Of a stretch of DNA of 64,000 bases, positions 43,204-51,493 are shown piece by piece. This stretch comes from Aureibaculum flavum (GTDB lineage Bacteria; Bacteroidota; Bacteroidia; Flavobacteriales; Flavobacteriaceae), in contig NZ_JAEHFJ010000011.1 in assembly GCF_016406085.1 (NCBI RefSeq), positions 1 to 64,000 on the forward strand. Reading direction: 5' to 3'. The first letter of the stretch is position 1. Each line of letters starts with the position of its first letter. The notes under the pieces were generated by a model that did not search any database, was not told the origin of the DNA, and saw only the letters and a program-made list of their open reading frames with translations. The position numbers and the translations under genes were made by a program.

Positions 43204-43833
43204 ATGATTTTATTATCAGATAAATTATGGTTTCCACCCGTTGAAACGGCTTCAACCGAAGGTGTGTTAGCTTTTGGTGGCGATTTGTCTCCAAAACGAT
43301 TATTGCTTGCTTATAATAGTGGGATTTTTCCTTGGTTCAATAAAGGAGAACCAGTGGTTTGGTATAGTCCAGTTGAAAGAATGGTCTTATTTCCTAATGA
43401 ATTGAAAATATCAAAAAGTATGAAACAAATTCTAAAAAAGGATCGTTTCAAAGTTACTTTTAATCAAAATTTTAAGGAAGTAATTCGTTGTTGTAAAACC
43501 ATTTATAGAGAAGGGCAGGGTGGAACATGGATAACAGATGAAATGGAACAGGCTTATAATAAACTTCATGAATTAGGGCACGCAAAATCGGTTGAAGTTT
43601 GGTTAGATCACAAATTAGTTGGTGGACTTTACGGTATAGACTTGGGTAACGTTTTTTGTGGTGAAAGTATGTTTAGTACTGTTTCTAACGCATCTAAAGT
43701 TGCATTTATACATTTGGTTCAAAAGCTAAAAAGAGAAAATTATAAATTAATAGATTGTCAAGTCTATAACGATCATTTAGCTAGTTTAGGAGCGAGAGAA
43801 ATACCAAGAAACGAATTTTTAAAGTATTTATAA
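43204..43833 (+). CDS. aat: Leucyl/phenylalanyl-tRNA--protein transferase
   Basis: 209 residues. Aat adds Leu or Phe from aminoacyl-tRNA to the N-terminus of proteins with Arg or Lys, marking them for ClpAP via the N-end rule. Typical stretches: GVLAFGGDLSPKRLLLAYNS, GIFPWFNKGEPVVWYSP, ITDEMEQAYNKLHELGHAKS, VGGLYGIDLGNVFCGESMFS and IDCQVYNDHLASLGAREIPR. It is a complete, canonical member and cytoplasmic. Confidence 0.97.
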   Translation: MILLSDKLWFPPVETASTEGVLAFGGDLSPKRLLLAYNSGIFPWFNKGEPVVWYSPVERMVLFPNELKISKSMKQILKKDRFKVTFNQNFKEVIRCCKTIYREGQGGTWITDEMEQAYNKLHELGHAKSVEVWLDHKLVGGLYGIDLGNVFCGESMFSTVSNASKVAFIHLVQKLKRENYKLIDCQVYNDHLASLGAREIPRNEFLKYL

Positions 43834-43924
43834 TGTTTACTGTATATGTATAGAAGCTCTAAGAATAATGAAGATTCATCTAGAAATTGTTTAATTTTGA
43901 ATCTTCAATCTCGAATTAAAAGTC

Positions 43925-44251
43925 ATGGATATACAAAACGCACAACTAGAAGTTGATAATTGGATAAAAGAACATGGGGTTCGTTATTTTAATGAGCTTA
44001 CCAATATGGCCCAATTAACTGAAGAGGTTGGTGAAGTTGCTCGTATTATTGCTAGGCGTTATGGAGAGCAAAGTGAAAAAGAATCAGATAAGAATAAGGA
44101 TTTAGGTGAAGAACTGGCAGATGTTTTGTTTGTGGTATTATGTTTGGCCAACCAAACAGGTATTGATTTACAAGCCTCTTTTGATAAAAAATTAGATTTT
44201 AAAACAAAACGTGACCATGACCGTCACCACAATAATAAAAAATTAAAATAA
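43925..44251 (+). CDS. MazG-like nucleotide pyrophosphohydrolase
   Basis: 108 residues. The all-alpha NTP-PPase motif is visible as LTEEVGEVARIIARRYG (ExxE) and DLGEELADVLFVVLCLANQ (ExxD). Such small MazG/RS21-C6-like enzymes hydrolyse (d)NTPs to monophosphates and remove damaged nucleotides. The substrate is not evident. Its stop codon overlaps the start of the small membrane gene at 44251 (TAATG), so the two are coupled. Confidence 0.92.
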   Translation: MDIQNAQLEVDNWIKEHGVRYFNELTNMAQLTEEVGEVARIIARRYGEQSEKESDKNKDLGEELADVLFVVLCLANQTGIDLQASFDKKLDFKTKRDHDRHHNNKKLK

Positions 44252-44499
44252 TGACATTCTTAGAAAAAATAAAAACCGCTTTTTTTTGGAAAAGGGCGTT
44301 AATGATAATAATTCCTTTCTTTATTGTTTTGGTAATTATATCATTGTTGTTTAATAGCTTTTCAGCAATCATTAATGCTGACATAGCTACGGTTATGGAA
44401 CAAAATTTTAATCAAGGCAAATGGAAGGATTTCTTTTTAACAAAATCTTTTGTAAGTGTTTTATATGGCGTGTGGATTACCAGTAGAAATATTAAATAG
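44251..44499 (+). CDS. Small membrane protein of unknown function
   Basis: 82 residues with one clear membrane helix (ALMIIIPFFIVLVIISLLF) and a weaker hydrophobic stretch near residue 65. The N-terminal MTFLEKIKTAFFWKR is basic. The gene is translationally coupled to the MazG-like gene upstream. I do not know the family and assign no function. Confidence 0.72.
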   Translation: MTFLEKIKTAFFWKRALMIIIPFFIVLVIISLLFNSFSAIINADIATVMEQNFNQGKWKDFFLTKSFVSVLYGVWITSRNIK

Positions 44500-44544
44500 T
44501 TAGATATAATATTTTAACAGCCGACTATTAATAAATACGCTGAG

Positions 44545-44565
44545 AATCAGTAATGCTGATTTTTT
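44545..44565 (+). terminator. Terminator downstream of the small membrane-protein gene
   Basis: AATCAG (44545-44550) pairs with CTGATT (44556-44561) and is followed by TTTT. Its tail overlaps the stop codon of the convergent deoC gene (44564-44566). Confidence 0.55.
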
Positions 44566-45271
44566 ATTCGTTTACAGCAGAAACAATAGCTTCTGTCGCT
44601 GTAGCACCTATTCTTGTAACGCCCCATGATTTAACCTTTAAGGTGTCTTCTAAAGTACGCACGCCACCTGCTGCTTTTACTTCAATTGAAGTATCTGTAT
44701 GTCTACGCATTAATTTTAAATCATGCTCTGTTGCTCCCTTGTAATTGTAACTACCATCAGGTTGTTTTACCATACCATATCCTGTTGAAGTTTTTACAAA
44801 ATCAACTTTAAGTTTACTACATAATTCACAAAGCTTTATTTTATGAAGGTCTTCTGGTAAAAAGTCATTTTCAAAAATTACTTTTAAAGCAGCATTTCCT
44901 TTTTTGCAAGTAGTGTGAATTTGTTTTATTTCATTCTCTATATATGTCCAGTCTTCGCTCAATACTTTGCCAATATTAACAACCATATCAATTTCTACAG
45001 CTCCATCTTTGATTGCTTCTGCAGTTTCAAATACTTTTACATTTACAGTATTACTACCATGAGGAAAACCAATTACCGTTCCCACCATTACGTCTGTTCC
45101 TTTTAAAATTTCAGTTGCCATTTTTACAGCATAGGGCTTTATACAAACTGAAGCTACATTATATTTTTTTGCAATTTCACATCCCTCCATTAGTATTTTA
45201 TCATCCATGGTGGGGTGTAAAAGAGAGTGATCAATCATTTTGGCAATTTCTAATTTTGTTACGCTAATCAT
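44564..45271 (-). CDS. deoC: Deoxyribose-phosphate aldolase
   Basis: 235 residues. The enzyme cleaves 2-deoxyribose 5-phosphate to glyceraldehyde 3-phosphate and acetaldehyde. The Schiff-base lysine is in VDFVKTSTGYG, and other conserved parts are IDHSLLHPTM, GFPHGSN, DMVVNIGKV and IEVKAAGGVR. It is convergent with the small membrane-protein gene. No other deo gene is nearby. Confidence 0.95.
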   Translation of the reverse strand: MISVTKLEIAKMIDHSLLHPTMDDKILMEGCEIAKKYNVASVCIKPYAVKMATEILKGTDVMVGTVIGFPHGSNTVNVKVFETAEAIKDGAVEIDMVVNIGKVLSEDWTYIENEIKQIHTTCKKGNAALKVIFENDFLPEDLHKIKLCELCSKLKVDFVKTSTGYGMVKQPDGSYNYKGATEHDLKLMRRHTDTSIEVKAAGGVRTLEDTLKVKSWGVTRIGATATEAIVSAVNE

Positions 45272-45310
45272 TTTTGTACTATTTTAATTGATATATGTAT
45301 TTGTTAAGTT

Positions 45311-48300
45311 TTATTCTCTTGTTTCTGTGGATGGTTGAGGTGAGGCAAGCTGAATTAAATCAATTTCGCTCGTTTTCACCTTTTTGTTGAGTTCAGATAC
45401 ATCGTTTTTAAAGATTTGATATAATGCGTTTAACTCCTTATCAATGGCTATTGTAATTTCCTTTTTAAATTGAACTTCTTGGTCTGTTGGTCGGTAACTT
45501 CCCATAGAAGTTAATGCGTTTAAGTGTCCTAACTTATTATTAAGCTTTATTGGAAAATTTAAAGGGTCTTGATTGCTTTTGCTTTTTGTTTGATAAAGAT
45601 TATTTTCAATAACTGTTACTTCTTTCGAAATTTTGTTTGCAAAATCTAGAAGTACTTTATGCTTATCCTTATCAGTAATTGACTTTTTTAATACAGTAAT
45701 CTGATCTTTTACCTTCTTAACATTTTTTAAGGCTTTATGTATTTCAGTCAATTTATCGCGGACTTCAATAATAAAATCGAATTGAGCTTGTAAATCTTCT
45801 TGAGTAGATTCGCTTCTAGGATCTTTTAAAATTGTAAAATCTTTGGTTTCAGTCTTATTATTTTTTGACAATACTACATTGTAATTTCCTGGTATTGCTT
45901 GTGGTCCATTTAGAGATGCCCACCATAAAATCATACCGTCTACTTTTTCAGCACCAGCATACATCATATTCCAATTGAAGATGTTGTTACCAGGGTTAAC
46001 TTTTAAGGTTTCTTCCTTTTTCTCTTTGTCTGGGTGTGTACTGTATTTTTTTATCAATTGCTTGTTGTTGTCAAAGAATGATAAGGAAATGGTATCTGTT
46101 TTCGCTGTATCTTTTACATAAAAATTGATAGCGACACCTCCATAATGATTTTGCCCATTGGTTTTAGATTTGGATCCTCTACCGCCACCCATTTTATAGC
46201 TGTCCATTGGTTTGTATAGATAGAAATCTTTTGATATTATATTTTTATCTAATTGATGCAGCGGTGTTAAATCATCAATAATCCAAAAAGAACGACCTTG
46301 TGTAGCAGCAATTAAATTGTCATTTTTAATGGTTAAATCTGTTATCGGAACAATAGGTAAATTCAATTGAAATTGAGTCCAATTATTACCATCATCAAAA
46401 CTGATATACATTCCGCGTTCGGTACCAGCATATAACAATCCTTTTCTTTTAGGATCGGCACGTAAAGCTCTAGTAAAAGATTCATTTCCAATTCCGTGGG
46501 TTAATTTTGTCCAAGTCACCCCATAATCAGTAGTTTTATAGATATAAGGGCTGTAATCTCCAGTTTTGTATTTTGTACCTACGATGTAAGCACCACCCTT
46601 TTTAAATGGGTCAATTTCTATACAGTTTATCATCATCCATTCAGGCATAATCTTAGGCGTAACATTGTTCCAAGTTACTCCACCATCTTTGGTAATATGT
46701 ACCAATCCGTCATCAGAACCCGTCCAAATCAATCCATTTTCTATTGGAGATTCTGCTACGGCAAATATAGTTGCATAATATTCTACACTTGTATTGTCTT
46801 TGGTGATTGGTCCGCCTGATGGGCCTAATGTTTTAGGGTCATTTCTGGTTAAATCAGGACTTATAATTTCCCATGATTGACCTTCATTTGTTGTGGCATG
46901 TAAGTGATTTGAGGCTGCATATAATTTTTTAGGATTATTAGGAGAAAACAACACTGGGAAATTCCATTGGAAACGATATTTAAAATCTTCAGCACCATGT
47001 CCCATAGGGTCGTCTGGCCAAACATTTACGGCTCTTCGTTCGTTCGTTTTATGGTTAATTCTCGTTAAAAAAGCACCATAACTTCCACCATAAACAATGT
47101 CGTCATTAGTTGGATCAACAGCGATATGAGCACTTTCACCACCTGCAGTACTTTCCCAATCACTTTCTGTAATATATCTGCCGTCGGTTCTGTGCGAAAT
47201 ACGTACAGTCGAATTATCTTGTTGAGCACCATAAATTCTATACGGAAAGTGATTATCTGTAACCACTCTATAAAATTGTGACGTAGGCTGATTGTGATAT
47301 GTAGACCAATTTTCGCCAGCATCAAAACTAATTTGTGCCCCACCGTCATCACCAATAATCATACGTTGATTGTCATTCGGATCCATCCATAAGTCATGAT
47401 GATCTCCGTGTGGAGCTCCATAGGTTTTATATGTTTTACCGCCATCTTTAGATTGATGATAGCTTACATTTAAGACATATAATCCGTTTTCATCTTGAGT
47501 GTCAGCATATATCCGCGTATAATACCACGCACGTTGACGTAATTTTCGCTCTTTATTTATAAGTTTCCATGTTTTACCAGCATCTGTAGATTTATAAACA
47601 CCGCCATCTTTGTTTTCTATTAACGCCCAAACAATATCAGAATTTACAGGAGAAACTGTTACGCCACTAATACCCCATATCCCTTTTGGTAATCCTTCAT
47701 TTGCACTGATGTTGGTCCACGTTTCGCCTTCATCTGTACTTTTATACAACGCAGAACCTTCACCTCCACTAGATAAGCTGTAAGGTGTTCGTCTGGCATT
47801 CCAAGTAGAAGCATAAATGATACGTGGATTGTTAGGGTCGAGTATTAAATCTATTGCTCCAGCGTCGGCATTGGCAAAAAGTACTTTTTTCCAATTTTCA
47901 CCACCATCGGTAGATTTATAAACACCACGTTCTTCGGAAGACTTATATAAATCTCCCAAAACAGCAGCATATACAATATCAGGGTTTTTTGGATGAATTC
48001 TTACTCTAGGTATGTGTCTCGAATTTTTTAACCCCATATGTTTCCATGTTTTTCCAGCATCGACAGATTTATACATACCATCACCAGAGGAGACATTACC
48101 ACGAATAGTTTTTTCGCCCATACCCACATAGATTACATTATTATCCCACTCAGAAACAGCTACAGCACCAACAGAACCTCCAAAAAAACCATCTGAAATG
48201 TTCTCCCAAGTATTACCGGCATCGGTAGTACGCCAAACACCGCCACCTGTAGCTCCAAAATAATAAAGGTTGGCCTTACCTGGAACGCCAGTTACCGCAG

Positions 48301-48469
48301 CACTTCTACCGCCACGAAATGGACCTATATTTCGCCATTGCATAGCATCATAATATTTTTCAGTAAAGAGAGGTTCTTGCGTTTTTTGTTTTTTTTGTCT
48401 TTTTTGTGCGTTAACTTTGTCAGCAGTTACAAATAATAAGCAAAGTGCAAGGAAGAATATTTTTTTCAT
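45311..48469 (-). CDS. Exported sortilin/VPS10-like beta-propeller protein
   Basis: 1052 residues. A signal peptide (MKKIFFLALCLLFVTADKVNA) is followed by a basic stretch KRQKKQKKTQ-like and then repeated BNR/Asp-box units, such as SVDAGKTWKHMGL, STDGGENWKKVLF, STDEGETWTNISA, STDAGKTWKLINK and TTDYGVTWTKL, forming a ten-bladed-type propeller to about residue 730. The last 320 residues are a separate beta and coiled-coil domain. Such Bacteroidota proteins are secreted or cell-surface; the ligand is unknown. It is divergent from aroA. Confidence 0.9.
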   Translation of the reverse strand: MKKIFFLALCLLFVTADKVNAQKRQKKQKTQEPLFTEKYYDAMQWRNIGPFRGGRSAAVTGVPGKANLYYFGATGGGVWRTTDAGNTWENISDGFFGGSVGAVAVSEWDNNVIYVGMGEKTIRGNVSSGDGMYKSVDAGKTWKHMGLKNSRHIPRVRIHPKNPDIVYAAVLGDLYKSSEERGVYKSTDGGENWKKVLFANADAGAIDLILDPNNPRIIYASTWNARRTPYSLSSGGEGSALYKSTDEGETWTNISANEGLPKGIWGISGVTVSPVNSDIVWALIENKDGGVYKSTDAGKTWKLINKERKLRQRAWYYTRIYADTQDENGLYVLNVSYHQSKDGGKTYKTYGAPHGDHHDLWMDPNDNQRMIIGDDGGAQISFDAGENWSTYHNQPTSQFYRVVTDNHFPYRIYGAQQDNSTVRISHRTDGRYITESDWESTAGGESAHIAVDPTNDDIVYGGSYGAFLTRINHKTNERRAVNVWPDDPMGHGAEDFKYRFQWNFPVLFSPNNPKKLYAASNHLHATTNEGQSWEIISPDLTRNDPKTLGPSGGPITKDNTSVEYYATIFAVAESPIENGLIWTGSDDGLVHITKDGGVTWNNVTPKIMPEWMMINCIEIDPFKKGGAYIVGTKYKTGDYSPYIYKTTDYGVTWTKLTHGIGNESFTRALRADPKRKGLLYAGTERGMYISFDDGNNWTQFQLNLPIVPITDLTIKNDNLIAATQGRSFWIIDDLTPLHQLDKNIISKDFYLYKPMDSYKMGGGRGSKSKTNGQNHYGGVAINFYVKDTAKTDTISLSFFDNNKQLIKKYSTHPDKEKKEETLKVNPGNNIFNWNMMYAGAEKVDGMILWWASLNGPQAIPGNYNVVLSKNNKTETKDFTILKDPRSESTQEDLQAQFDFIIEVRDKLTEIHKALKNVKKVKDQITVLKKSITDKDKHKVLLDFANKISKEVTVIENNLYQTKSKSNQDPLNFPIKLNNKLGHLNALTSMGSYRPTDQEVQFKKEITIAIDKELNALYQIFKNDVSELNKKVKTSEIDLIQLASPQPSTETRE

Positions 48470-48531
48470 GGTTTAGGTTTGTTGATAGTAGCTAAAATTA
48501 AGGATAATAAATTAAATTAGAAACGAGTTAG

Positions 48532-49749
48532 ATGGATTTATTTTTAGATTATACTGATAAACAAATAGTTACTAGTTCAATTAAAATTTCAGGTTCTAAA
48601 AGTGAATCGAACAGGTTGTTGATTTTACAACAATTTTTTCCTAATTTAGAATTAGAAAATGTATCTGACTCTGATGATTCTGTCCATTTAACACATGCCT
48701 TGCATGCTACAAAGAAGTTAGTAGATATTGGGCATGCTGGAACTGCCATGCGTTTTTTAACAGCATATTTTGCTGTAAAAGAGGGTAGAGAAGTGGTTTT
48801 AACGGGTTCTGAACGTATGCAAAATAGACCTATTAAAATTTTGGTTGATGCATTGCAAATGTTGGGTGCAGATATTGCGTATGTTAATAAAGAGGGCTAT
48901 CCACCAATAGCAATTAAAGGGAAAAAACTGTCAAAGCATAAAGTGGCTATTAACGGGAATGTAAGTAGCCAATATATTTCTGCTTTGGTATTGATTGCTC
49001 CTAGTTTAGAAAACGGACTCGAAATAGAATTGTTAGAAGAAATTACTTCTAGACCTTATTTAGAAATGACGTTAGATTTATTGAATCAATTGGGGGGTTC
49101 AACGATTTGGGAAGGTAATACCATTGTAATAAAACCACAAAAAGCCATAAAAGATAAAACAATTACAGTAGAATCTGACTGGAGTTCTGCATCTTACTTT
49201 TATAGTTTAGTTGCGTTGAGTGAAGTTGGTAAATCCCTGACGTTATCTTCATACAATAAAGAAAGTCTTCAAGGCGATAGTTGTTTGTCTGCTATATACC
49301 AAAAATTGGGTGTACTAACGGAATTTGAAAATAATTCAATAACAATAACCAAGGTAAATACACCTACTTCTGAAATTTTAACGCTAAACTTGCAGGAAGC
49401 TCCAGATATTGCTCAAACCATTGCAGTAACGTGTTTTGGTTTAGGGATGGGTTGTGATTTATCTGGATTGCACACCCTGAAAATTAAGGAAACGGACCGT
49501 TTAGTTGCTCTGCAAAATGAACTAGGTAAGTTTGGTGCTGCCGTTGTAATTACAGATAAAAGTTTACGACTAACCGCTTCAGCAAATCCCTTTAATAGAG
49601 ATGTTACTTTAAAAACATATAATGATCACAGAATGGCAATGGCATTTGCTCCGTTGGCACTAAAAGTTCCTTTTACGGTTGAAGATGCAGATGTGGTTAC
49701 TAAATCTTATGTTAGCTTTTGGGAAGATTTTGAAAGCTGTATCCAATAA
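48532..49749 (+). CDS. aroA: 3-phosphoshikimate 1-carboxyvinyltransferase (EPSP synthase)
   Basis: 405 residues. AroA joins phosphoenolpyruvate and shikimate 3-phosphate in the shikimate pathway. Typical stretches are SGSKSESNRLLIL, GHAGTAMRFLTAYFA, LTGSERMQNRPIKILVDAL, VNGNVSSQY-like (INGNVSSQYISAL), ESDWSSASYFYSLVAL, LKIKETDRLVALQNELGKFG and YNDHRMAMAFAPLAL. It is complete, with Bacteroidota-typical length and no transit or signal segment. Confidence 0.96.
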   Translation: MDLFLDYTDKQIVTSSIKISGSKSESNRLLILQQFFPNLELENVSDSDDSVHLTHALHATKKLVDIGHAGTAMRFLTAYFAVKEGREVVLTGSERMQNRPIKILVDALQMLGADIAYVNKEGYPPIAIKGKKLSKHKVAINGNVSSQYISALVLIAPSLENGLEIELLEEITSRPYLEMTLDLLNQLGGSTIWEGNTIVIKPQKAIKDKTITVESDWSSASYFYSLVALSEVGKSLTLSSYNKESLQGDSCLSAIYQKLGVLTEFENNSITITKVNTPTSEILTLNLQEAPDIAQTIAVTCFGLGMGCDLSGLHTLKIKETDRLVALQNELGKFGAAVVITDKSLRLTASANPFNRDVTLKTYNDHRMAMAFAPLALKVPFTVEDADVVTKSYVSFWEDFESCIQ

Positions 49750-49848
49750 GAATGGATACAAAGTTAAAGTAAAGTTAAATAAGGGCTATTTGATTAATTA
49801 CGAGCAATTTGCTTAAATATATTTCGTTAAAATAGTATTCCTTTTATT

Positions 49849-50283
49849 ATGACCAAAAAAATTCTACTCGTTTGTCTGGTAATTAGCCTTTCTTTCAAGG
49901 CTACAGCTCAAGAGTGGCAATCAGATTTGCAAGAAGCAAAAAAAATAGCCACTGTTGAAAATCAAAAAATAATTTTAGTATTTCAAGGATCAGATTGGTG
50001 TGCCCCATGCATAAAATTAGATAATGAGATTTGGAGTTCAGATGAATTCAAAGCCTATTCAAAAGGGCATTACGTAATGTTACTTGCTGATTTTCCTAGA
50101 AAAAAGAAGAATAAATTAAGTAAATCTCAACAAGAAAAAAACAACAAATTAGCCGAAGAATATAATAAACAAGGTTTTTTTCCTTTTGTAGCTGTTTTAG
50201 ATAAGAACGGTGTATTGTTAGGTTCAACTGGTTATAAAAAAGTGAGTGTGACCGATTATATCGAGATCCTTAATTCAATTTAA
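49849..50283 (+). CDS. Exported thioredoxin-fold protein
   Basis: 144 residues. A signal peptide (MTKKILLVCLVISLSFKATA) exports it to the periplasm. The active site WCAPC in FQGSDWCAPCIKLDNE marks a reductive or disulfide-exchange thioredoxin of the DUF255-like/thiol-disulfide subgroup. It is first of the cluster with ApbE, DUF4266 and DUF3570 genes and lies 8 nt before apbE. A role in keeping cysteines of the DUF4266 lipoprotein reduced is plausible, by inference. Confidence 0.92.
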   Translation: MTKKILLVCLVISLSFKATAQEWQSDLQEAKKIATVENQKIILVFQGSDWCAPCIKLDNEIWSSDEFKAYSKGHYVMLLADFPRKKKNKLSKSQQEKNNKLAEEYNKQGFFPFVAVLDKNGVLLGSTGYKKVSVTDYIEILNSI

Positions 50284-50291
50284 AATAATAC

Positions 50292-51272
50292 ATGCCCAAG
50301 TATATCTGTATAGGTATTTTTCTTCTGGTGTTTTCAACGCTAGAGGCACAGACTGCTTACCGACAAACCTTAAAATTAATGGGTAGTAGGTTTGATATTT
50401 CTGTCATCGCGAATGATTCCCTTGAAGGGAATAGTTACATTACCACCGCTATAAAAGAGATTAAACGTATTGAGCAATTAATTTCCTCTTGGGATGCTAA
50501 TTCACAAACTTCTGAAATAAATAGAAATGCAGGAATTAATCCTGTTAAAGTTGATAAAGAATTATTTGATTTAATTGAAAGGGCTTTGGCAATTTCTAAA
50601 CTAACTGATGGAGCTTTTGATATTAGTTATGCGTCTATGGATCATATATGGAAATTTGATGGTCTAATGACTAAAATGCCTTCCGAAGAGAGTATCAAAG
50701 CTTCAGTTGCGAAAGTTGGGTATCAGAATATTGTACTCGATAAAAATAAGCAAACGGTATATTTAAAATTAAAAGGAATGAAAATTGGTTTTGGTGCTAT
50801 CGGTAAAGGTTATGCAGCTGATAAAGCCAAGCAATTACTTATAGACAAAGGTGTTAAAGGTGGTATTATCAATGCCTCTGGAGATATGAACACATGGGGT
50901 AGACAACCTAATGGTGATTATTGGAAGGTTGCAATAACAAACCCGTTAAATAAAAAAAATGCGTTCGGTTTATTACCTATAAAAAACGGAGCTGTGGTTA
51001 CTTCAGGTAATTATGAAAAGTTTGTGGCTATAAATGGTAAAAGATATTCGCATATTATTGATCCGCGTACTGGTTATCCATCAAGTGGCGTAATTAGCGT
51101 TACTGTTTTTGCACCCAAAGCTGAATTAGCCGATGCATTGGCAACTTCTGTTTTTGTAATGGGTATTGAAGTGGGGTTAAATAGGATCAATCAATTGCCA
51201 AAAATAGAGTGTATCATCATAGATGATAAAGGAAGTATTCATAAATCAAACCATATAAATATCAATAAATAA
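50292..51272 (+). CDS. apbE: FAD:protein FMN transferase (ApbE)
   Basis: 326 residues. A signal peptide (YICIGIFLLVFSTLEAQT) places it in the periplasm. ApbE transfers FMN from FAD to a threonine or serine of target proteins. Conserved parts are LKLMGSRFDIS, ISSWDANSQTSEINRNAG, FDISYASMDHIWKF, GAIGKGYAADKAKQLL, NASGDMNTWG, and HIIDPRTGYPSSGVISVTV followed by DALATSVFVMG (Mg-binding). The stop overlaps the start of the DUF4266 gene. No typical flavinylation motif (D-G-x-S/T-G-A-T) is visible in the nearby proteins, so the target is unclear. Confidence 0.95.
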   Translation: MPKYICIGIFLLVFSTLEAQTAYRQTLKLMGSRFDISVIANDSLEGNSYITTAIKEIKRIEQLISSWDANSQTSEINRNAGINPVKVDKELFDLIERALAISKLTDGAFDISYASMDHIWKFDGLMTKMPSEESIKASVAKVGYQNIVLDKNKQTVYLKLKGMKIGFGAIGKGYAADKAKQLLIDKGVKGGIINASGDMNTWGRQPNGDYWKVAITNPLNKKNAFGLLPIKNGAVVTSGNYEKFVAINGKRYSHIIDPRTGYPSSGVISVTVFAPKAELADALATSVFVMGIEVGLNRINQLPKIECIIIDDKGSIHKSNHININK

Positions 51273-51484
51273 TGTTAAAAAAAATTGCCCTTTTAGTCTT
51301 AGTAATGATGGTTTTTAGTTCTTGTGTTGCTGTAAAGGAATATGAAAAAATCAATTTGAATGATCCTGACATGGTATTGTCAGCTAATAAAATTGACCGT
51401 TTTGAAACCAATTTTCAATTGTATAGAGAGTCGGCTTCTGGTGCTAACGGAGGAAAAACAGGTGGAGGTTGTGGTTGTAATTAA
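51272..51484 (+). CDS. DUF4266 small lipoprotein with C-terminal Cys motif
   Basis: 70 residues. Lipoprotein signal MLKKIALLVLVMMVFSSC (Cys at 18) followed by VAVKEYEKINLNDPDMVLSA and a glycine-rich end GGKTGGGCGCN. The family always lies beside ApbE and DUF3570 genes. The two terminal cysteines could bind a metal or be a target of the cluster's thioredoxin; neither is shown. It overlaps apbE by one base (TAATG) and precedes the DUF3570 gene by 9 nt. Confidence 0.9.
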   Translation: MLKKIALLVLVMMVFSSCVAVKEYEKINLNDPDMVLSANKIDRFETNFQLYRESASGANGGKTGGGCGCN

Positions 51485-51493
51485 ATTGAGTTT

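Noticed and set aside
47065-47355. Shadow frame inside the sortilin-like gene
   Set aside because: It lies wholly within a well-supported reading frame with repeated Asp-box units.
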